Source of the DNA: Komagataella phaffii GS115
Lineage: Eukaryota; Ascomycota; Pichiomycetes; Pichiales; Pichiaceae
Direction: 5' to 3'
DNA length: 64,000 nt
NCBI RefSeq assembly: GCF_000027005.1
Contig: NC_012964.1
Location: 124,001 to 188,000 of the forward strand
Shown: positions 16,981-27,365 of the stretch, piece by piece
Layout of the letters: every line of letters starts with the position of its first letter
Numbering within the stretch: position 1 is the stretch's first letter
Position numbers and translations under genes: made by a program
The notes under the pieces: generated by a model
Seen by the model: only the letters and a program-made list of their open reading frames with translations
Databases searched by the model: none
What the model was told of the DNA's origin: nothing

Positions 16981-18621
16981 TCATTGGGGGATATTTCTAC
17001 CCCTGGCACCCTGGGCGGCAGCTGCTGCTCCTGCCGAGGCCCTCTCCTCGTTCTTAATTGTCTCATCCACAGATAGAATCAACATAGCAGCCTCGGTGGC
17101 TGATTGAATGGCGTTGATCTTCATCATGGATGGTTCCCAAACAAAGCTCTTCAAGTTATCATTGATTCCACCGTTTCGGAAATCTACTCCATACCATACC
17201 TCACCTTTAGCGTGAGCAGCACGTAGCTTGTTTAATAGGTCTGTACCGTCGAATCCACCGTTGTCACACAATTGACGAGGGATGACCTCCAGTGCTTTTG
17301 CGAATGCTCCAATGATTAATTGCTGTTTTCCTGGAATTGTTCTGGAGTACTCTCTTAATATTTTCGATAACTCCATCTCAATAGCACCACCACCAGCAAC
17401 AATTGCAGTGTTCTTTACAGCTCTTCTAACAATCATGATAGCATCATGTAACGATCTTTCGACTTCAGCTATTACTTGCTCGGCTCCACCTCTCAGTAAC
17501 AAAGTGCACGTCTTAGCTTCAGGACATCCTTTGAATATGTTGTAACGTTCTCCACCAATTTGGACTTCCTCAAATGACGCACAAGTTCCGAGATGCTCTG
17601 GTAATATATCACTGGTAGTAGTTTGAATGGAACCTCCAACAGCCTGAATGACTCTATCTAAATCTCCAGAGGCCACTCTCCCTGCACAGAAAATATTTCT
17701 ATCAGCAAAATATTGCGTTGCCAAATCACCAATTGGTAGTTTAGATAAAACAATGTTGGCACCCGAAGCTTCAATGGCCTCCAACTTCTGGGTTATAATT
17801 TTCCATTCAGCGTCAACGATATTTTGGTAATCTTTAACTTGTTCAATTCTAACTTCGGCATTGTCTTTTTCAGCTTTCAATTCCAACTCAACATTTAGGT
17901 TCAGAATTTTTGGGTTAGTGAACTGCTTTGGTTGTTGTTCAAAACCGGCGTACGAGAACGTTTTCTTGAACGCAACACCGTTGACAAACAAAGAATCTTC
18001 CATAGAACCACCAGGAATTCTCTTGATACCAATCAGTTTCTCGTCCAGATACTCCTGGTCTAAAGTCAACACAGCGTCGACCACCATCTTGGTAAAAAAT
18101 TCGTCATTATTGTGAATTAACTTGGAAGACATAGCCGTCTTGGCACAGTTCTCTAAAAGCTCTCTGTTTGCACCCCCTTTGGAGCTTACCTCGACTTGAA
18201 GTTCTTTGATATTCTTGACGGCCAATTGAGAAGCTTTTCTAAGGCCCTTACAAATCACTGTGGTAGATATTCCTTCTTCTATGAAACCCTTGCACTCTTT
18301 AAGTATTTCACCAGCAAGTAAAGTGACAGAGGTGGTACCATCACCAACCTCAGCATCTTGAGATCTTGATATATCAACCAAAATCTTTGCTGCGGGGTGG
18401 ATAACGTCTAAGAGTTTCAAGATGGTTGCCCCATCGTTAGATATAGTGGTCTTGCCATCCGCTCCAACAATCAGGACATCAGATCCAAGAGGACCCAGTG
18501 TAGGCTTCAAAGACTCCTGAATTGCGATACAGGCATTAATATTGGTGATTATCTGGCCTCGACCTTGAGAAGTATCGGTTCCTTCCTTAAGAACAACTAT
18601 TGTGGGTACTTGGCCGTTCAT
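16981..18621 (-). CDS. CCT7: Chaperonin TRiC/CCT subunit eta
   Basis: Eta subunit of the cytosolic group II chaperonin that folds actin and tubulin. It is 546 residues (S. cerevisiae 550). Diagnostic stretches are [16 protein letters not shown] [56 protein letters not shown] and the ATP-site [13 protein letters not shown] (about 90-105). [18 protein letters not shown] and [22 protein letters not shown] lie near the C-terminus. The VVLKEGTD start is specific to the eta subunit. It lies immediately downstream of MDV1 on the same strand, the same order and orientation as in S. cerevisiae. Confidence 0.97.
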   Translation of the reverse strand: MNGQVPTIVVLKEGTDTSQGRGQIITNINACIAIQESLKPTLGPLGSDVLIVGADGKTTISNDGATILKLLDVIHPAAKILVDISRSQDAEVGDGTTSVTLLAGEILKECKGFIEEGISTTVICKGLRKASQLAVKNIKELQVEVSSKGGANRELLENCAKTAMSSKLIHNNDEFFTKMVVDAVLTLDQEYLDEKLIGIKRIPGGSMEDSLFVNGVAFKKTFSYAGFEQQPKQFTNPKILNLNVELELKAEKDNAEVRIEQVKDYQNIVDAEWKIITQKLEAIEASGANIVLSKLPIGDLATQYFADRNIFCAGRVASGDLDRVIQAVGGSIQTTTSDILPEHLGTCASFEEVQIGGERYNIFKGCPEAKTCTLLLRGGAEQVIAEVERSLHDAIMIVRRAVKNTAIVAGGGAIEMELSKILREYSRTIPGKQQLIIGAFAKALEVIPRQLCDNGGFDGTDLLNKLRAAHAKGEVWYGVDFRNGGINDNLKSFVWEPSMMKINAIQSATEAAMLILSVDETIKNEERASAGAAAAAQGARGRNIPQ

Positions 18622-18808
18622 TATGGTGCTGAGTGTTACTTGGAAAGAAAACCAGAAAAAAACACCAAGTTAATTTTGGGTGACAGACGACGCGAAACAC
18701 TATGAAAAGGAACGAACCTGTGTGAAAAAAGCGATGCTCTCCAAGAAAGGCTACTTCAAGTTTTGCTGAGTTTATAGTTCTATTCGATATATACATAAAC
18801 GTAGCCGC

Positions 18809-20665
18809 TTAGATGGCCCAAACGCCGAAGGCTCCATCGGTTCTACCTTCAACCATATAGCCCTCTTGGTAACGGGCGAAAATAATATTAACTTCTGAAG
18901 ATGGATCGCTGACTCGAGGACCACAGTCCCAGTGCTTCTCTTCAATTCGATCGTAGACTTTAACCACTGAGTCACCATTTGTAGATATGATCCGTCTTGA
19001 GTCAAATTGAAGAGACGTGATTCCGGTATCGTAAACAAATGCATCAACGATGTTTCCTGTCCTTAGATCCCAAATTCGGATAGATCTGTCACTCGATCCA
19101 GTGATTAAATGCTTGTCATCAAATTGCAAACAGGTCACAGGTCCAGTATGACCTGAGAGTTGCCGAATAACTTCCCCAGACCTCAAGTCCCATAATCTAA
19201 CTAAACCATCAGCAGTTCCCGTTGCAAGGGCTGCATCGTAACATTGCAAAGAGCCTATAAATGAAGACTGTTCTGCTGCAACTACGGGACTTGAAGTGGT
19301 ATAACTTCCACTAGAGGCATTCATCATAGATGAAGCCCAGAGAACGTCAATAGTTTGTAAACAGTGCCCCGTGGTCATATCCCATTGTCGGATGGTCTTG
19401 TCGTTGGACCCAGAAATCAAAGTGTTGTTGTTGAAATGTAGAGCAGTGATTTCATCGACGTGACTATCAAATGAGTGTATTAGAGGGTCTTGCTCTTCAT
19501 TATGTAGCCTGTTTAGATCCCACATCTTAATGGAAGCATCAAGCGAGCCTGTGACAACAGTTGAATCCTCAATTTGAAGGCATTTCACTGCAGCATTATG
19601 TCCCTCAAGAAGACCAATGCATTTAGATCTACTGAGATCCCAAACGCGTACTGTATTGTCTAGGGACGCAGATACCATGGTTCCAAATGGAAGGTCAAAT
19701 CCGAATGTAGTGATTGTATCTTCATGGCCATGGAACTCGGCTATATTAGATCCCGGCTCATAATATTGTTGCAAAGTAGGCTTTATCTTTCTCGATTTTT
19801 TGTGATGTTCATCAGTCAGCCTACCATAGACAGACTGATTCATCATGAGGTTTTCGGATTTGGGGTCGGGTTCAACGTCTTCGGCATCTTCATCCTCCTC
19901 ACTACTTTCGTCAGTCTCATTTAAATCCGGATCAATATCCTTGATCAAGGAAAGCCTGGATTCAATTTCATCCAAGTAGTTTTCTAATGCAATCTCGTCT
20001 CTTTCATAAAGAGCTATCTTATTGAATACAGATGCTCTCATTTTGTGTAACTTTTCCAGTTTGATATCAATTTCCTGGATCTCATTTGCGGTCAACCCTT
20101 TTCTTATCTCTAATAGGTCTAGTTTGTAATCAATCTCAGCTTTGAATTGTTTTAAATGGTGAGGATTCTGAGAGTGTTTTATTTTTGATTCCGTTATTCC
20201 AGCTGGTAAAGGATCTCTATTGGGATCATCTAGCTCTCTTGACTCTTTGTCTACAAAACCACCCTCTAAGAGTTTCGATGATCCCTTTTTAATTCTCTCT
20301 ATTTCTTCATTCACTTCTGGAAGGGTGGCATTGAATCCTTGGAACAAAGAAAACACAGATGTAGGTCCACCGTGATCAGTTTCCAATCTTTCATCCGGTA
20401 TGTCTCTCACCAACTCGTCGCTCAGTTCGGCGTATAGCTTGGGTTTTCTATTTCTTTGTTTCTTATCCAATGAGTGCCTTCTTCTCGACAACAATGGAAT
20501 TGCACTACTGTACTTAAGAATCATAGAGGTATTCTTGTTGGACAATGTCTCATTTATGGTTTTTCGGTAAGAATTGTTCTTCAAAAAAACATCCTTATTG
20601 AGGGAACCAGAAGAGTAAAGCGCTGAAGCTGTTGCTACCGCCTTGCTGATATTATCTGATTCCAT
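18809..20665 (-). CDS. MDV1: Mitochondrial fission adaptor Mdv1/Caf4 (WD40)
   Basis: Adaptor linking Fis1 on the mitochondrial surface to the dynamin Dnm1. It has 618 residues (S. cerevisiae 714). The N-terminal half contains SVFSLFQGFNATLPEV, a motif shared with Mdv1. A predicted coiled coil follows at about 165-230 (EIDYKLDLLEIRKGLTANEIQEID...), then an acidic linker (ETDESSEEDEDAEDVEPD). The C-terminal half is a WD40 propeller from about residue 300, with repeats such as GHEDTITTFGFD, DNTVRVWDLSRS and DRSIRIWDLRTG. It ends EGYMVEGRTDGAFGVWAI, as in Mdv1. S. cerevisiae has the paralogue Caf4; here one gene probably serves both. Its ATG follows the A/T-rich spacer after SPC34. Confidence 0.93.
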   Translation of the reverse strand: MESDNISKAVATASALYSSGSLNKDVFLKNNSYRKTINETLSNKNTSMILKYSSAIPLLSRRRHSLDKKQRNRKPKLYAELSDELVRDIPDERLETDHGGPTSVFSLFQGFNATLPEVNEEIERIKKGSSKLLEGGFVDKESRELDDPNRDPLPAGITESKIKHSQNPHHLKQFKAEIDYKLDLLEIRKGLTANEIQEIDIKLEKLHKMRASVFNKIALYERDEIALENYLDEIESRLSLIKDIDPDLNETDESSEEDEDAEDVEPDPKSENLMMNQSVYGRLTDEHHKKSRKIKPTLQQYYEPGSNIAEFHGHEDTITTFGFDLPFGTMVSASLDNTVRVWDLSRSKCIGLLEGHNAAVKCLQIEDSTVVTGSLDASIKMWDLNRLHNEEQDPLIHSFDSHVDEITALHFNNNTLISGSNDKTIRQWDMTTGHCLQTIDVLWASSMMNASSGSYTTSSPVVAAEQSSFIGSLQCYDAALATGTADGLVRLWDLRSGEVIRQLSGHTGPVTCLQFDDKHLITGSSDRSIRIWDLRTGNIVDAFVYDTGITSLQFDSRRIISTNGDSVVKVYDRIEEKHWDCGPRVSDPSSEVNIIFARYQEGYMVEGRTDGAFGVWAI

Positions 20666-20959
20666 TAAAAGATTTAGTAACCAAGAGGGCGCTTATACTC
20701 TGGCTTGCGGTTAAGTTGGAGTTTGGCGGATGGAAATTCTGTTCGAGTGTAGATAGATGTTGGTTGGGCACTCAGGTACGAACGCTTATTAGAGGTGCAA
20801 AGGAGTGGGCATTCGAGCCTCCGCCTAGCAGCGTCTGGGAGCAACTATATGTTGGAGACCCCAAGAAAACTTGGAGACGTCCCTGTTACGAAGTATGGAC
20901 AATTACGAATGGGATGATGATTGTTAGACTCTTGCCTATGGTGCAAAATTAAACTAAGC

Positions 20960-21517
20960 CTAATCATTTTGCTCCAAGATCAGTTTCAGCTCTCGTATCC
21001 TGGTTTCTTCCTTTGCAATCTCTTCCAATTGATCTTCATTTATGTCGTGACCTTGCAGATCCTCTGCCTGCTGCTGCTCTAAAAGCTCATACTCGGCGAT
21101 GCTCTGTTGGAGTTGTTCGTATTTAAGAGTGCTGGCTTCAAGTTTGGCAGCCATGTCTTCCAGAGGGTATCTTGTCACGAGATCGCTGGCTCTCTCCAAC
21201 AACTCGGAGATTTCTGTTTCATCGTTCAACTGTATTAGGGTACTCGGCGTGTCTTGTGTGGAATAATCTGGGATCTTAATAATCGTTTTTTCGTCTGATG
21301 GAGTTTCTGCATAGTTATTGATTCCATCTATTCTGTGTGGTTCGCCGTCCTCTATAGTGTATAATGATCTCTCCAAAGGGTCAGAGTCTCGTATCAGCCT
21401 GGTAATTTCCGGTTTATTGATTATTGCATTTGTAAAAATACCAGGAGGTTTGAAATAGAGGGTTCTTAGAGACTTTGCATTCTTCTGGATGTTTCGAAGA
21501 TGTAAGTCCAAAGACAT
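20960..21517 (-). CDS. SPC34: DASH/Dam1 complex subunit Spc34
   Basis: Spindle-kinetochore component of the microtubule ring (DASH) complex. It is 185 residues, clearly shorter than the 295 of S. cerevisiae. The best match is the N-terminal LYFKPPGIFTNAI, nearly identical to Spc34, followed by EITRLIRDSDP. The C-terminus is a predicted coiled coil (KYEQLQQSIAEYELLEQQQAEDLQ and EEIAKEETRIRELKLILEQ), again as in Spc34. The middle region is reduced, which accounts for the length difference. It starts at the first ATG. It is divergent from SMC1, another chromosome-segregation gene, across 331 bases. Confidence 0.88.
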   Translation of the reverse strand: MSLDLHLRNIQKNAKSLRTLYFKPPGIFTNAIINKPEITRLIRDSDPLERSLYTIEDGEPHRIDGINNYAETPSDEKTIIKIPDYSTQDTPSTLIQLNDETEISELLERASDLVTRYPLEDMAAKLEASTLKYEQLQQSIAEYELLEQQQAEDLQGHDINEDQLEEIAKEETRIRELKLILEQND

Positions 21518-21848
21518 TGAGTTGACTTGGTAATATGTTGTTTACGCGATGCAGTTGTTTACAAGTAGAATTATATAAGCATATAATTTTTTCAAAGGAG
21601 CCGTCCAAGCTAGACTGTTTCAATGTTCAAGAATAGCCAAAATAGTGGACTATCTAAATGACTTGAACTCAAGCAATCTATCACACACGACTGTGAAACA
21701 ATGTTTTGAGTGTCTTCCTCTTAGCGTATTCTTGATTGGAGATTTTCCAGTGCTTACTCAATCATACAAACGCGTACATCGCGGTTTAACTAAGATTTAA
21801 ACGCGTACCTAACTTACAGATCTATCTTCCCTTCTTTGACACAACAAC
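21518..21848. promoter_or_regulatory. SPC34/SMC1 divergent promoter with two MCB sites
   Basis: Two exact MluI cell-cycle boxes, ACGCGT at 21770-21775 and 21801-21806, lie 43-79 bases upstream of the SMC1 ATG. MCB boxes bind MBF and drive G1/S transcription of replication and cohesion genes in yeasts. No ORF is seen in this stretch. Confidence 0.6.
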
Positions 21849-24800
21849 ATGGGCCGTTTAATAGGGCTAAATCTCTATAATTTCAAGTCATATAGAGGAC
21901 TGAATCGAATTGGCTTTGGCTCGGCAAACTTCACCAGTATCATGGGAACAAATGGTTCTGGAAAGTCCAACCTTATGGATGCCATTTCCTTTGTCCTGGG
22001 TCTTCAATCAAACAGTCTTCGTTCGACCAATGCTAAAGATCTGATCTATCGGGGAAGGGTGGCTGGAACGGACAACGATGATGATGATGATGACATGGAT
22101 AACTCAGACAAAGAAAACTACTCGGGGGATGGGTCTAGAAATGCCTACGTATCTGCAATTTACGAAACCTCGGAGGGTGAACAAGTTCAGTTCAAACGTG
22201 TCATCAACAGTAATGGTTCGACTGAATATCGAATTAATGAAAAGCTAGTGACCATGTCGGAATATTCAGATCTACTCAAAGACGAAAATATTCTTATCAA
22301 GGCCAAGAACTTTTTGGTATTTCAGGGTGAGGTGGAGAAAATTGCAGCTCAGTCAGCAAAAGAGCTTACAAACATAATTGAAATTATAAGTGGATCTAAT
22401 GAATACAAGGAAGAGTACGACTACCTGAAAGAACAGCTAGATGAAGCGCATAATGTCACTGTAGCTACGTTTGGGAGAAGGCGTGCTTTGAAGAACGATT
22501 TCAAACAGTACAAGGAGCAAACTATTGAGGTCCAAAGGTATGAAGATAAAACTAGAGAACGAGACCAATTGGAGATTACTGCTAAAATGTGCTCAATGTT
22601 TCATAATGACAATAATATCAGTAAACTTCAAGAACAACTTCAAGCAGTCAATCAGCAGATTGGGGATCTATCAGCGCGTTTAGAGAAAGAAGAGTCAACT
22701 TTTGAGGCGTTAAAGACTGCATATTCAGAGAAGGCATTGAATGCTTCAAACGACAAACACAAATTATCTAAAAGGATTGAAGCTCTGAAAGATCAAAAGC
22801 TGACCATTATTCCTCTGGATACTGAGAAACAAGGTATCAGACGTCAGTTGGCTAACTTGGAGGTACGCCTAAATGAGATGAACGCCGACTCAGACAAACA
22901 AAAATCTGTCATTAAAACGATAACAAAGTCATTAAACTTTGCACAGAAGGAATTAAAGGAGTTAGATGAAAAATACGTTTCTGAATCGATCACTCTTCCA
23001 GAAGAGTCTTTAAAAGAATACAATAAGTTAAGGCAGACATTTCTAGTCAAAGGAAATCTTTTGGAAGCCGAACTAAATGAAAAGTCCCAGAAAATTGACA
23101 TGCTGACTCAAGAATTTCAAGACCTTCAAGACAAGCTGGATGCTGAGACTTCAAAGTTAGACAACCTGGAGTCCTTGAAAACATCCAAAGAGAAAAGTCT
23201 CCACAGCAAGACTTCACTTCTTAATGATCAATTGGAATTCCTGCAGACGAAGCAAGCTTCCTTGTCTTCATTCAAATCCATAAGACAGACACACTTAAAA
23301 CAGGTTCAAGAAGTGAACCTGAAATTACGTGACGTTCTCTCTCAATTGGATGAACTCAATGCTTCACAAAGAGAATCACAAAGAGAACGAGCTTTGAGTG
23401 ATATTAATGTTTCTTTGAAGAGAGTGTACGGTGCCATGGTTAAAGGTTCGGTACATTCTCTATTAAAGCCGACGCATAAGAGATATCAGGCTGCCATTTC
23501 CGCTGCGCTGGGTAAGGACTGGGATTCTATTATAGTGGAAAATGCGTCCGCAGCTCAACAGTGTATTCATTATTTGAAAGAAAACCGCTCTGGTACTGCG
23601 ACCTTTATTCCTATTAACTCAGTCAAAGTTAGCCCTGTGTCACCACATCTAAGGAATATTCATCCAGAAGCTAGACCATTGATTGACGTTATAGAGTACA
23701 ACTCGTCGTTACACAATGCGATGGCCTATGTCTGTTCTAATACCTTAGTATGTGATACCTTGGACCTGGCTAAACACTTGAAGTTTGATCAAAGAGTTAA
23801 TTGCAAAGTGGTAGCCTTGAATGGTGCAGTGATCAATAAATCAGGGCTTATGACTGGTGGTGTAAATCCCAACGATGTTCCAAGATGGGACAAGGCAAAA
23901 GCTCTAGGATTGACTAAACGCAAGGATGAACTTTTGTTTGAACTAGAGGAACTAGACAAGAAGAAACCTAACGAATTTGATGAGCGAGCACTGATAGATG
24001 AGATCAGTGCAATTGAGTTGGAGCTGCCTTTACTAAGAAGAAACAGAACAGAAGCTGAACGAGCTATTAGAGATGTGGAACTTGAGATTGAATATCAAAA
24101 ACAAAAAGTGGCAGAGGTGCAAACACTGCTGGAACACTCAGAACTTGGCCAACTTAGACAATCTTATGGAGAAGTCCAATCTAAGGTGACTCACTTACAG
24201 TTAGAAATATATGCTGATTTTTGCAAGCGAAACGGCCTAGAGTCAATTCAACAGTATGAAAATAGTGAACGTCACAGGGAGTTCACAAGACAGAAGACTA
24301 AACTCCTCCAACAAATTTCTTCTTTGGAAAACAAACTGGAATATGAAAAGGAAAAATACCAGAATACTCAAAATACTCGACAAGACATTGAGCGGGAAGA
24401 AGATAAACTGAAAGAATCTTTGGAAGATGTTAGTCGGAGACATGCTCAATCGGTGGAAAGGCTGGACCGTGAAGATGCAGAATTGGAAGTTGAGAAAGAA
24501 GCTCTCGAGATGGAATTTGAAAAACTGGGTAAGGAGCTAGAGACAACCAAGCAAAAGGGTGACGAGGTTGCAGATCTTCGTGGCCAATATGAAGACCTTC
24601 AAACTCATAAACTTCACTACGATGAAGAGTTGGAGAAGGAGAACATGAAGAAGATCCAGGTTTTGAAAGATTGCAAAATGAAAAGTATTGATATCCCGTT
24701 GTTATATGGGGACATGGAGACTTTAGAATTAGAGGACGATAACGAGGCAAGCAATAGCTCTAATATTTTAGCAGATCAATTTGTTATAGATTACGATGGC

Positions 24801-25526
24801 AATCTTGACGAGAAATACAAGTCGGGAGATCTTGACACTCACTTGCAAGATCTTTCAGTACAGATGGAGTTACTTTCGGAAGAAATAAATAATTTGACGC
24901 CAAATACCAAGTCACTAGAAAGATTAGCGGAAGCTGAGAAAGCTTTAAAGAGCTGTGAGAGGCAATTTAATGGAGCAAGAGAGGATGAAAAGGAAATATT
25001 ATCTCAGTTTGATACTGTTAAGGAAAAACGATTCAGGTTGTTTGACGAAGCTTTTCAACATATTTCCAAATCTATTGACAATATCTACAAAGAGCTGACA
25101 AAGTCCAAAGTATCTCCGCTGGGAGGCTCAGCTTACTTGACTCTTAGTCAGGAGGATGAGCCATATTTGGGTGGCATAAACTTTCATAGTATGCCCCCAA
25201 CTAAGCGATTCAGGGAGATGAATCTTTTGTCTGGAGGAGAGAAATCTATAGCAGCATTAGCTTTATTGTTTGCCATTCACTCGTACAAACCCTCACCATT
25301 TTTCGTATTGGATGAAGTGGACGCAGCTCTTGATAACGCAAACGTGAACAGATTGGCAAATTACATTGTCAAGAATGCTAGTCCAACTTTCCAATTCATT
25401 GTCATCAGTTTGAAAAACAGCCTTTTTGAAAAGGCTGATGCATTAGTGGGTATCTACAGGGAACAGAGGTTGAACAGCAGTAAAGCTGTTACCTTGGACC
25501 TAAGGAACTTCTCCGATAAGGAATAG
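21849..25526 (+). CDS. SMC1: Cohesin ATPase Smc1
   Basis: Core subunit of cohesin, pairing with Smc3 to hold sister chromatids. It is 1225 residues, the same as S. cerevisiae Smc1. Visible features are Walker A GTNGSGKS at 33-40, long coiled coils at about 170-500 and 680-1030, and the hinge at about 520-660 (VYGAMVKGSVHSLL, YQAAISAALGKDWDSIIVEN, GTATFIPINSVK). The C-terminal head has the signature LLSGGEKSIAALALLFA and Walker B FFVLDEVDAALDNANV. An acidic insertion with a run of six Asp (near residues 77-82) interrupts the N-terminal head; it is encoded by a GAT repeat around 22076-22094. It converges on VPS38 with 20 bases between stops. Confidence 0.98.
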   Translation: MGRLIGLNLYNFKSYRGLNRIGFGSANFTSIMGTNGSGKSNLMDAISFVLGLQSNSLRSTNAKDLIYRGRVAGTDNDDDDDDMDNSDKENYSGDGSRNAYVSAIYETSEGEQVQFKRVINSNGSTEYRINEKLVTMSEYSDLLKDENILIKAKNFLVFQGEVEKIAAQSAKELTNIIEIISGSNEYKEEYDYLKEQLDEAHNVTVATFGRRRALKNDFKQYKEQTIEVQRYEDKTRERDQLEITAKMCSMFHNDNNISKLQEQLQAVNQQIGDLSARLEKEESTFEALKTAYSEKALNASNDKHKLSKRIEALKDQKLTIIPLDTEKQGIRRQLANLEVRLNEMNADSDKQKSVIKTITKSLNFAQKELKELDEKYVSESITLPEESLKEYNKLRQTFLVKGNLLEAELNEKSQKIDMLTQEFQDLQDKLDAETSKLDNLESLKTSKEKSLHSKTSLLNDQLEFLQTKQASLSSFKSIRQTHLKQVQEVNLKLRDVLSQLDELNASQRESQRERALSDINVSLKRVYGAMVKGSVHSLLKPTHKRYQAAISAALGKDWDSIIVENASAAQQCIHYLKENRSGTATFIPINSVKVSPVSPHLRNIHPEARPLIDVIEYNSSLHNAMAYVCSNTLVCDTLDLAKHLKFDQRVNCKVVALNGAVINKSGLMTGGVNPNDVPRWDKAKALGLTKRKDELLFELEELDKKKPNEFDERALIDEISAIELELPLLRRNRTEAERAIRDVELEIEYQKQKVAEVQTLLEHSELGQLRQSYGEVQSKVTHLQLEIYADFCKRNGLESIQQYENSERHREFTRQKTKLLQQISSLENKLEYEKEKYQNTQNTRQDIEREEDKLKESLEDVSRRHAQSVERLDREDAELEVEKEALEMEFEKLGKELETTKQKGDEVADLRGQYEDLQTHKLHYDEELEKENMKKIQVLKDCKMKSIDIPLLYGDMETLELEDDNEASNSSNILADQFVIDYDGNLDEKYKSGDLDTHLQDLSVQMELLSEEINNLTPNTKSLERLAEAEKALKSCERQFNGAREDEKEILSQFDTVKEKRFRLFDEAFQHISKSIDNIYKELTKSKVSPLGGSAYLTLSQEDEPYLGGINFHSMPPTKRFREMNLLSGGEKSIAALALLFAIHSYKPSPFFVLDEVDAALDNANVNRLANYIVKNASPTFQFIVISLKNSLFEKADALVGIYREQRLNSSKAVTLDLRNFSDKE

Positions 25527-25546
25527 TCTGGTATAAACTCTTAATT

Positions 25547-27085
25547 TTATTCAGCTTCTATTAGCGATTGAGTATTTTGTGAATGTAGATGAATTTTTAG
25601 CTGTTCAAGATCCAGCTTTGGCTTGAAATTTAGCTCTGAATCCGCAGTGTTCGTTAGACACACAAAAAGTATTTGAAGATTTCCCAACAAATGGTAGGCC
25701 TCTATGGATTTTATTTTTTCATGGTCCATCAATTGTTTGACGTTTTTGGTCAGAAGCATGATGGCGTACTGAAATCTATAAACGGTCCCATCTTTTATCC
25801 ATAACGGAAACACTCTGGAGCCCTTCAGACGGCTTATAGGATCAGAGATGTACGAATTTGATCCGAAAGCTTGGATTGGATACCGTAATGGACATCGTAA
25901 ATAGGTTGCCAATAGATGGACCAGTTGAACAACATATCCAAGCAACGCATTGATTTCAAGCTCCTGTGATCGAAGAAACTGAAAATTAGAAGATGAGATT
26001 TTTGCATGAGGGAATATTAAGCCAAACATGCAATGTTCATGATGTTTCCCGTTGGTTTGTGTGATGCTAAATATTGATGAAAGGTCTTTGATGAGTCTTG
26101 ATTTTTGTATAGAGACGTACTCTTGTACCTCTTCTACCCTAACCAAAAGACTTCCATGGGATTCTCTTAATGAGTGGAGCACTTTGGCAAGTATTTCAGT
26201 GTCAGTGTTTTTATTTTTTATTAGTGAACGGAGTCGGTCACAATTAGTTCTGAGTTTTGATATTACATTCTGAAGGGAGGTGTTCTCTCGAGACAACATC
26301 TCTACCCTAGGAGCATATTGGTACGCCAGTCGGTGTTTAATAGCCTCTATTTGCTGTGCCGAGTCAGTTCTAAAAGTTGATGATATTAGGTGGTCAATTT
26401 GGATGCTTAATCTATGCTTGAACCCGATGGTGTCTATAATGGAGAATTTGACGTTAGAAAGTTTTATTATTTGATCAAACGAGCAACTTTTCAACTCCCT
26501 TGATTTCAAGAAGCTTGGTTTGGATTTTACTGTTTTCAGCTTGTCGCTTTGTATCCCGTCTGTGGCCATTGCAATGAGGTTGCTCTCAAGTGGATAATAG
26601 TACCAACCATCGACAAGATTAAGTAGCAATATATTTCTAACATCCTTGACAGCTTTTTCTGCCTTTTCCAAAGTGGGACCTAGATAGTTCAGAAAGCTAA
26701 GTTTCAGGTTGATTCTCTTGAACAGGACCCAATCGTTCTTAGACTTGGACTCTCGAACCCAAACCATCATTGAAAACGTTATTTTTCGACTTAAGCTAGT
26801 GCCCGCAAAATGAACATCTTGAAATACGGGATTGATAGTGCCATGAGATATTTCTGTGATATAGAAGGGCTTGTCGTACTGGAAACACTCGTGGAAACTG
26901 ATGAATGTATCGTACAAAACATTACGTAATGTTCCAGCGTTCTTGGAAGTGGAAGACAATTCTCGGAGATTGGTGGACGATTTGGTGGAAACTGGCCTGG
27001 GATGGCCACCCTTGGGTAATATATTCCTGACGCTGACACACACCACATGTCTTAGTCTCCTTTGCGGTGGAGGCAAGTACGACAT
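25547..27085 (-). CDS. VPS38: Vps38/UVRAG subunit of PI3-kinase complex II
   Basis: Endosomal subunit of the Vps34-Vps15-Vps30 phosphatidylinositol 3-kinase complex II. It has 512 residues. The order matches Vps38/UVRAG: an N-terminal C2-like region (VLYDTFISFHECF, NPVFQDVHFAG), a helical middle with coiled coil (about 245-345), and the C-terminal Atg14/UVRAG-type domain. That domain carries RLIKDLSSIFSI, LATYLRCPLRYPIQAFGSNSYI and FPLWIKDGTVYRFQYAIMLLTKNVKQLM, close to the UVRAG sequence. The frame is open upstream to a TTG at 27154; the first ATG is 27083-27085 and I use it. It is divergent from LST7 across 280 bases, which hold no obvious feature. Confidence 0.88.
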   Translation of the reverse strand: MSYLPPPQRRLRHVVCVSVRNILPKGGHPRPVSTKSSTNLRELSSTSKNAGTLRNVLYDTFISFHECFQYDKPFYITEISHGTINPVFQDVHFAGTSLSRKITFSMMVWVRESKSKNDWVLFKRINLKLSFLNYLGPTLEKAEKAVKDVRNILLLNLVDGWYYYPLESNLIAMATDGIQSDKLKTVKSKPSFLKSRELKSCSFDQIIKLSNVKFSIIDTIGFKHRLSIQIDHLISSTFRTDSAQQIEAIKHRLAYQYAPRVEMLSRENTSLQNVISKLRTNCDRLRSLIKNKNTDTEILAKVLHSLRESHGSLLVRVEEVQEYVSIQKSRLIKDLSSIFSITQTNGKHHEHCMFGLIFPHAKISSSNFQFLRSQELEINALLGYVVQLVHLLATYLRCPLRYPIQAFGSNSYISDPISRLKGSRVFPLWIKDGTVYRFQYAIMLLTKNVKQLMDHEKIKSIEAYHLLGNLQILFVCLTNTADSELNFKPKLDLEQLKIHLHSQNTQSLIEAE

Positions 27086-27365
27086 CTTGTGATGGATGCT
27101 TTGTATGATAGGGACAACGATAAGTTGAGAACTCTGAACCAGGTATCGCGCCAAGCAGAGATATTGTAATTTGGGTTAGACAATAAACTTCCAATTTGCC
27201 TGTTATTTAACTGACAGTTTTTGCCCCAGCACCGTAGAGAAGGAGCAAATTGTACCTTGATAAGCAGATTTTGAAGTAAATTAAATTTCTGTGAGACATC
27301 CTATCCCATTACGAACAACATCAAGATAGCATCCCACTTGTCCTCAACACCCAACACACATACAT

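Noticed and set aside
20730..20825. TTCGAG-containing segments resembling a tRNA B box
   Set aside because: No matching A box or cloverleaf; flanking arms do not pair.
20716..20952. 78-codon plus-strand frame between MDV1 and SPC34
   Set aside because: It starts at a TTG, has no family resemblance and lies in the MDV1 promoter/SPC34 3' region; a chance frame.
27086..27154. Longer VPS38 from an upstream TTG
   Set aside because: The first ATG is at 27085; the extra 23 residues resemble nothing.
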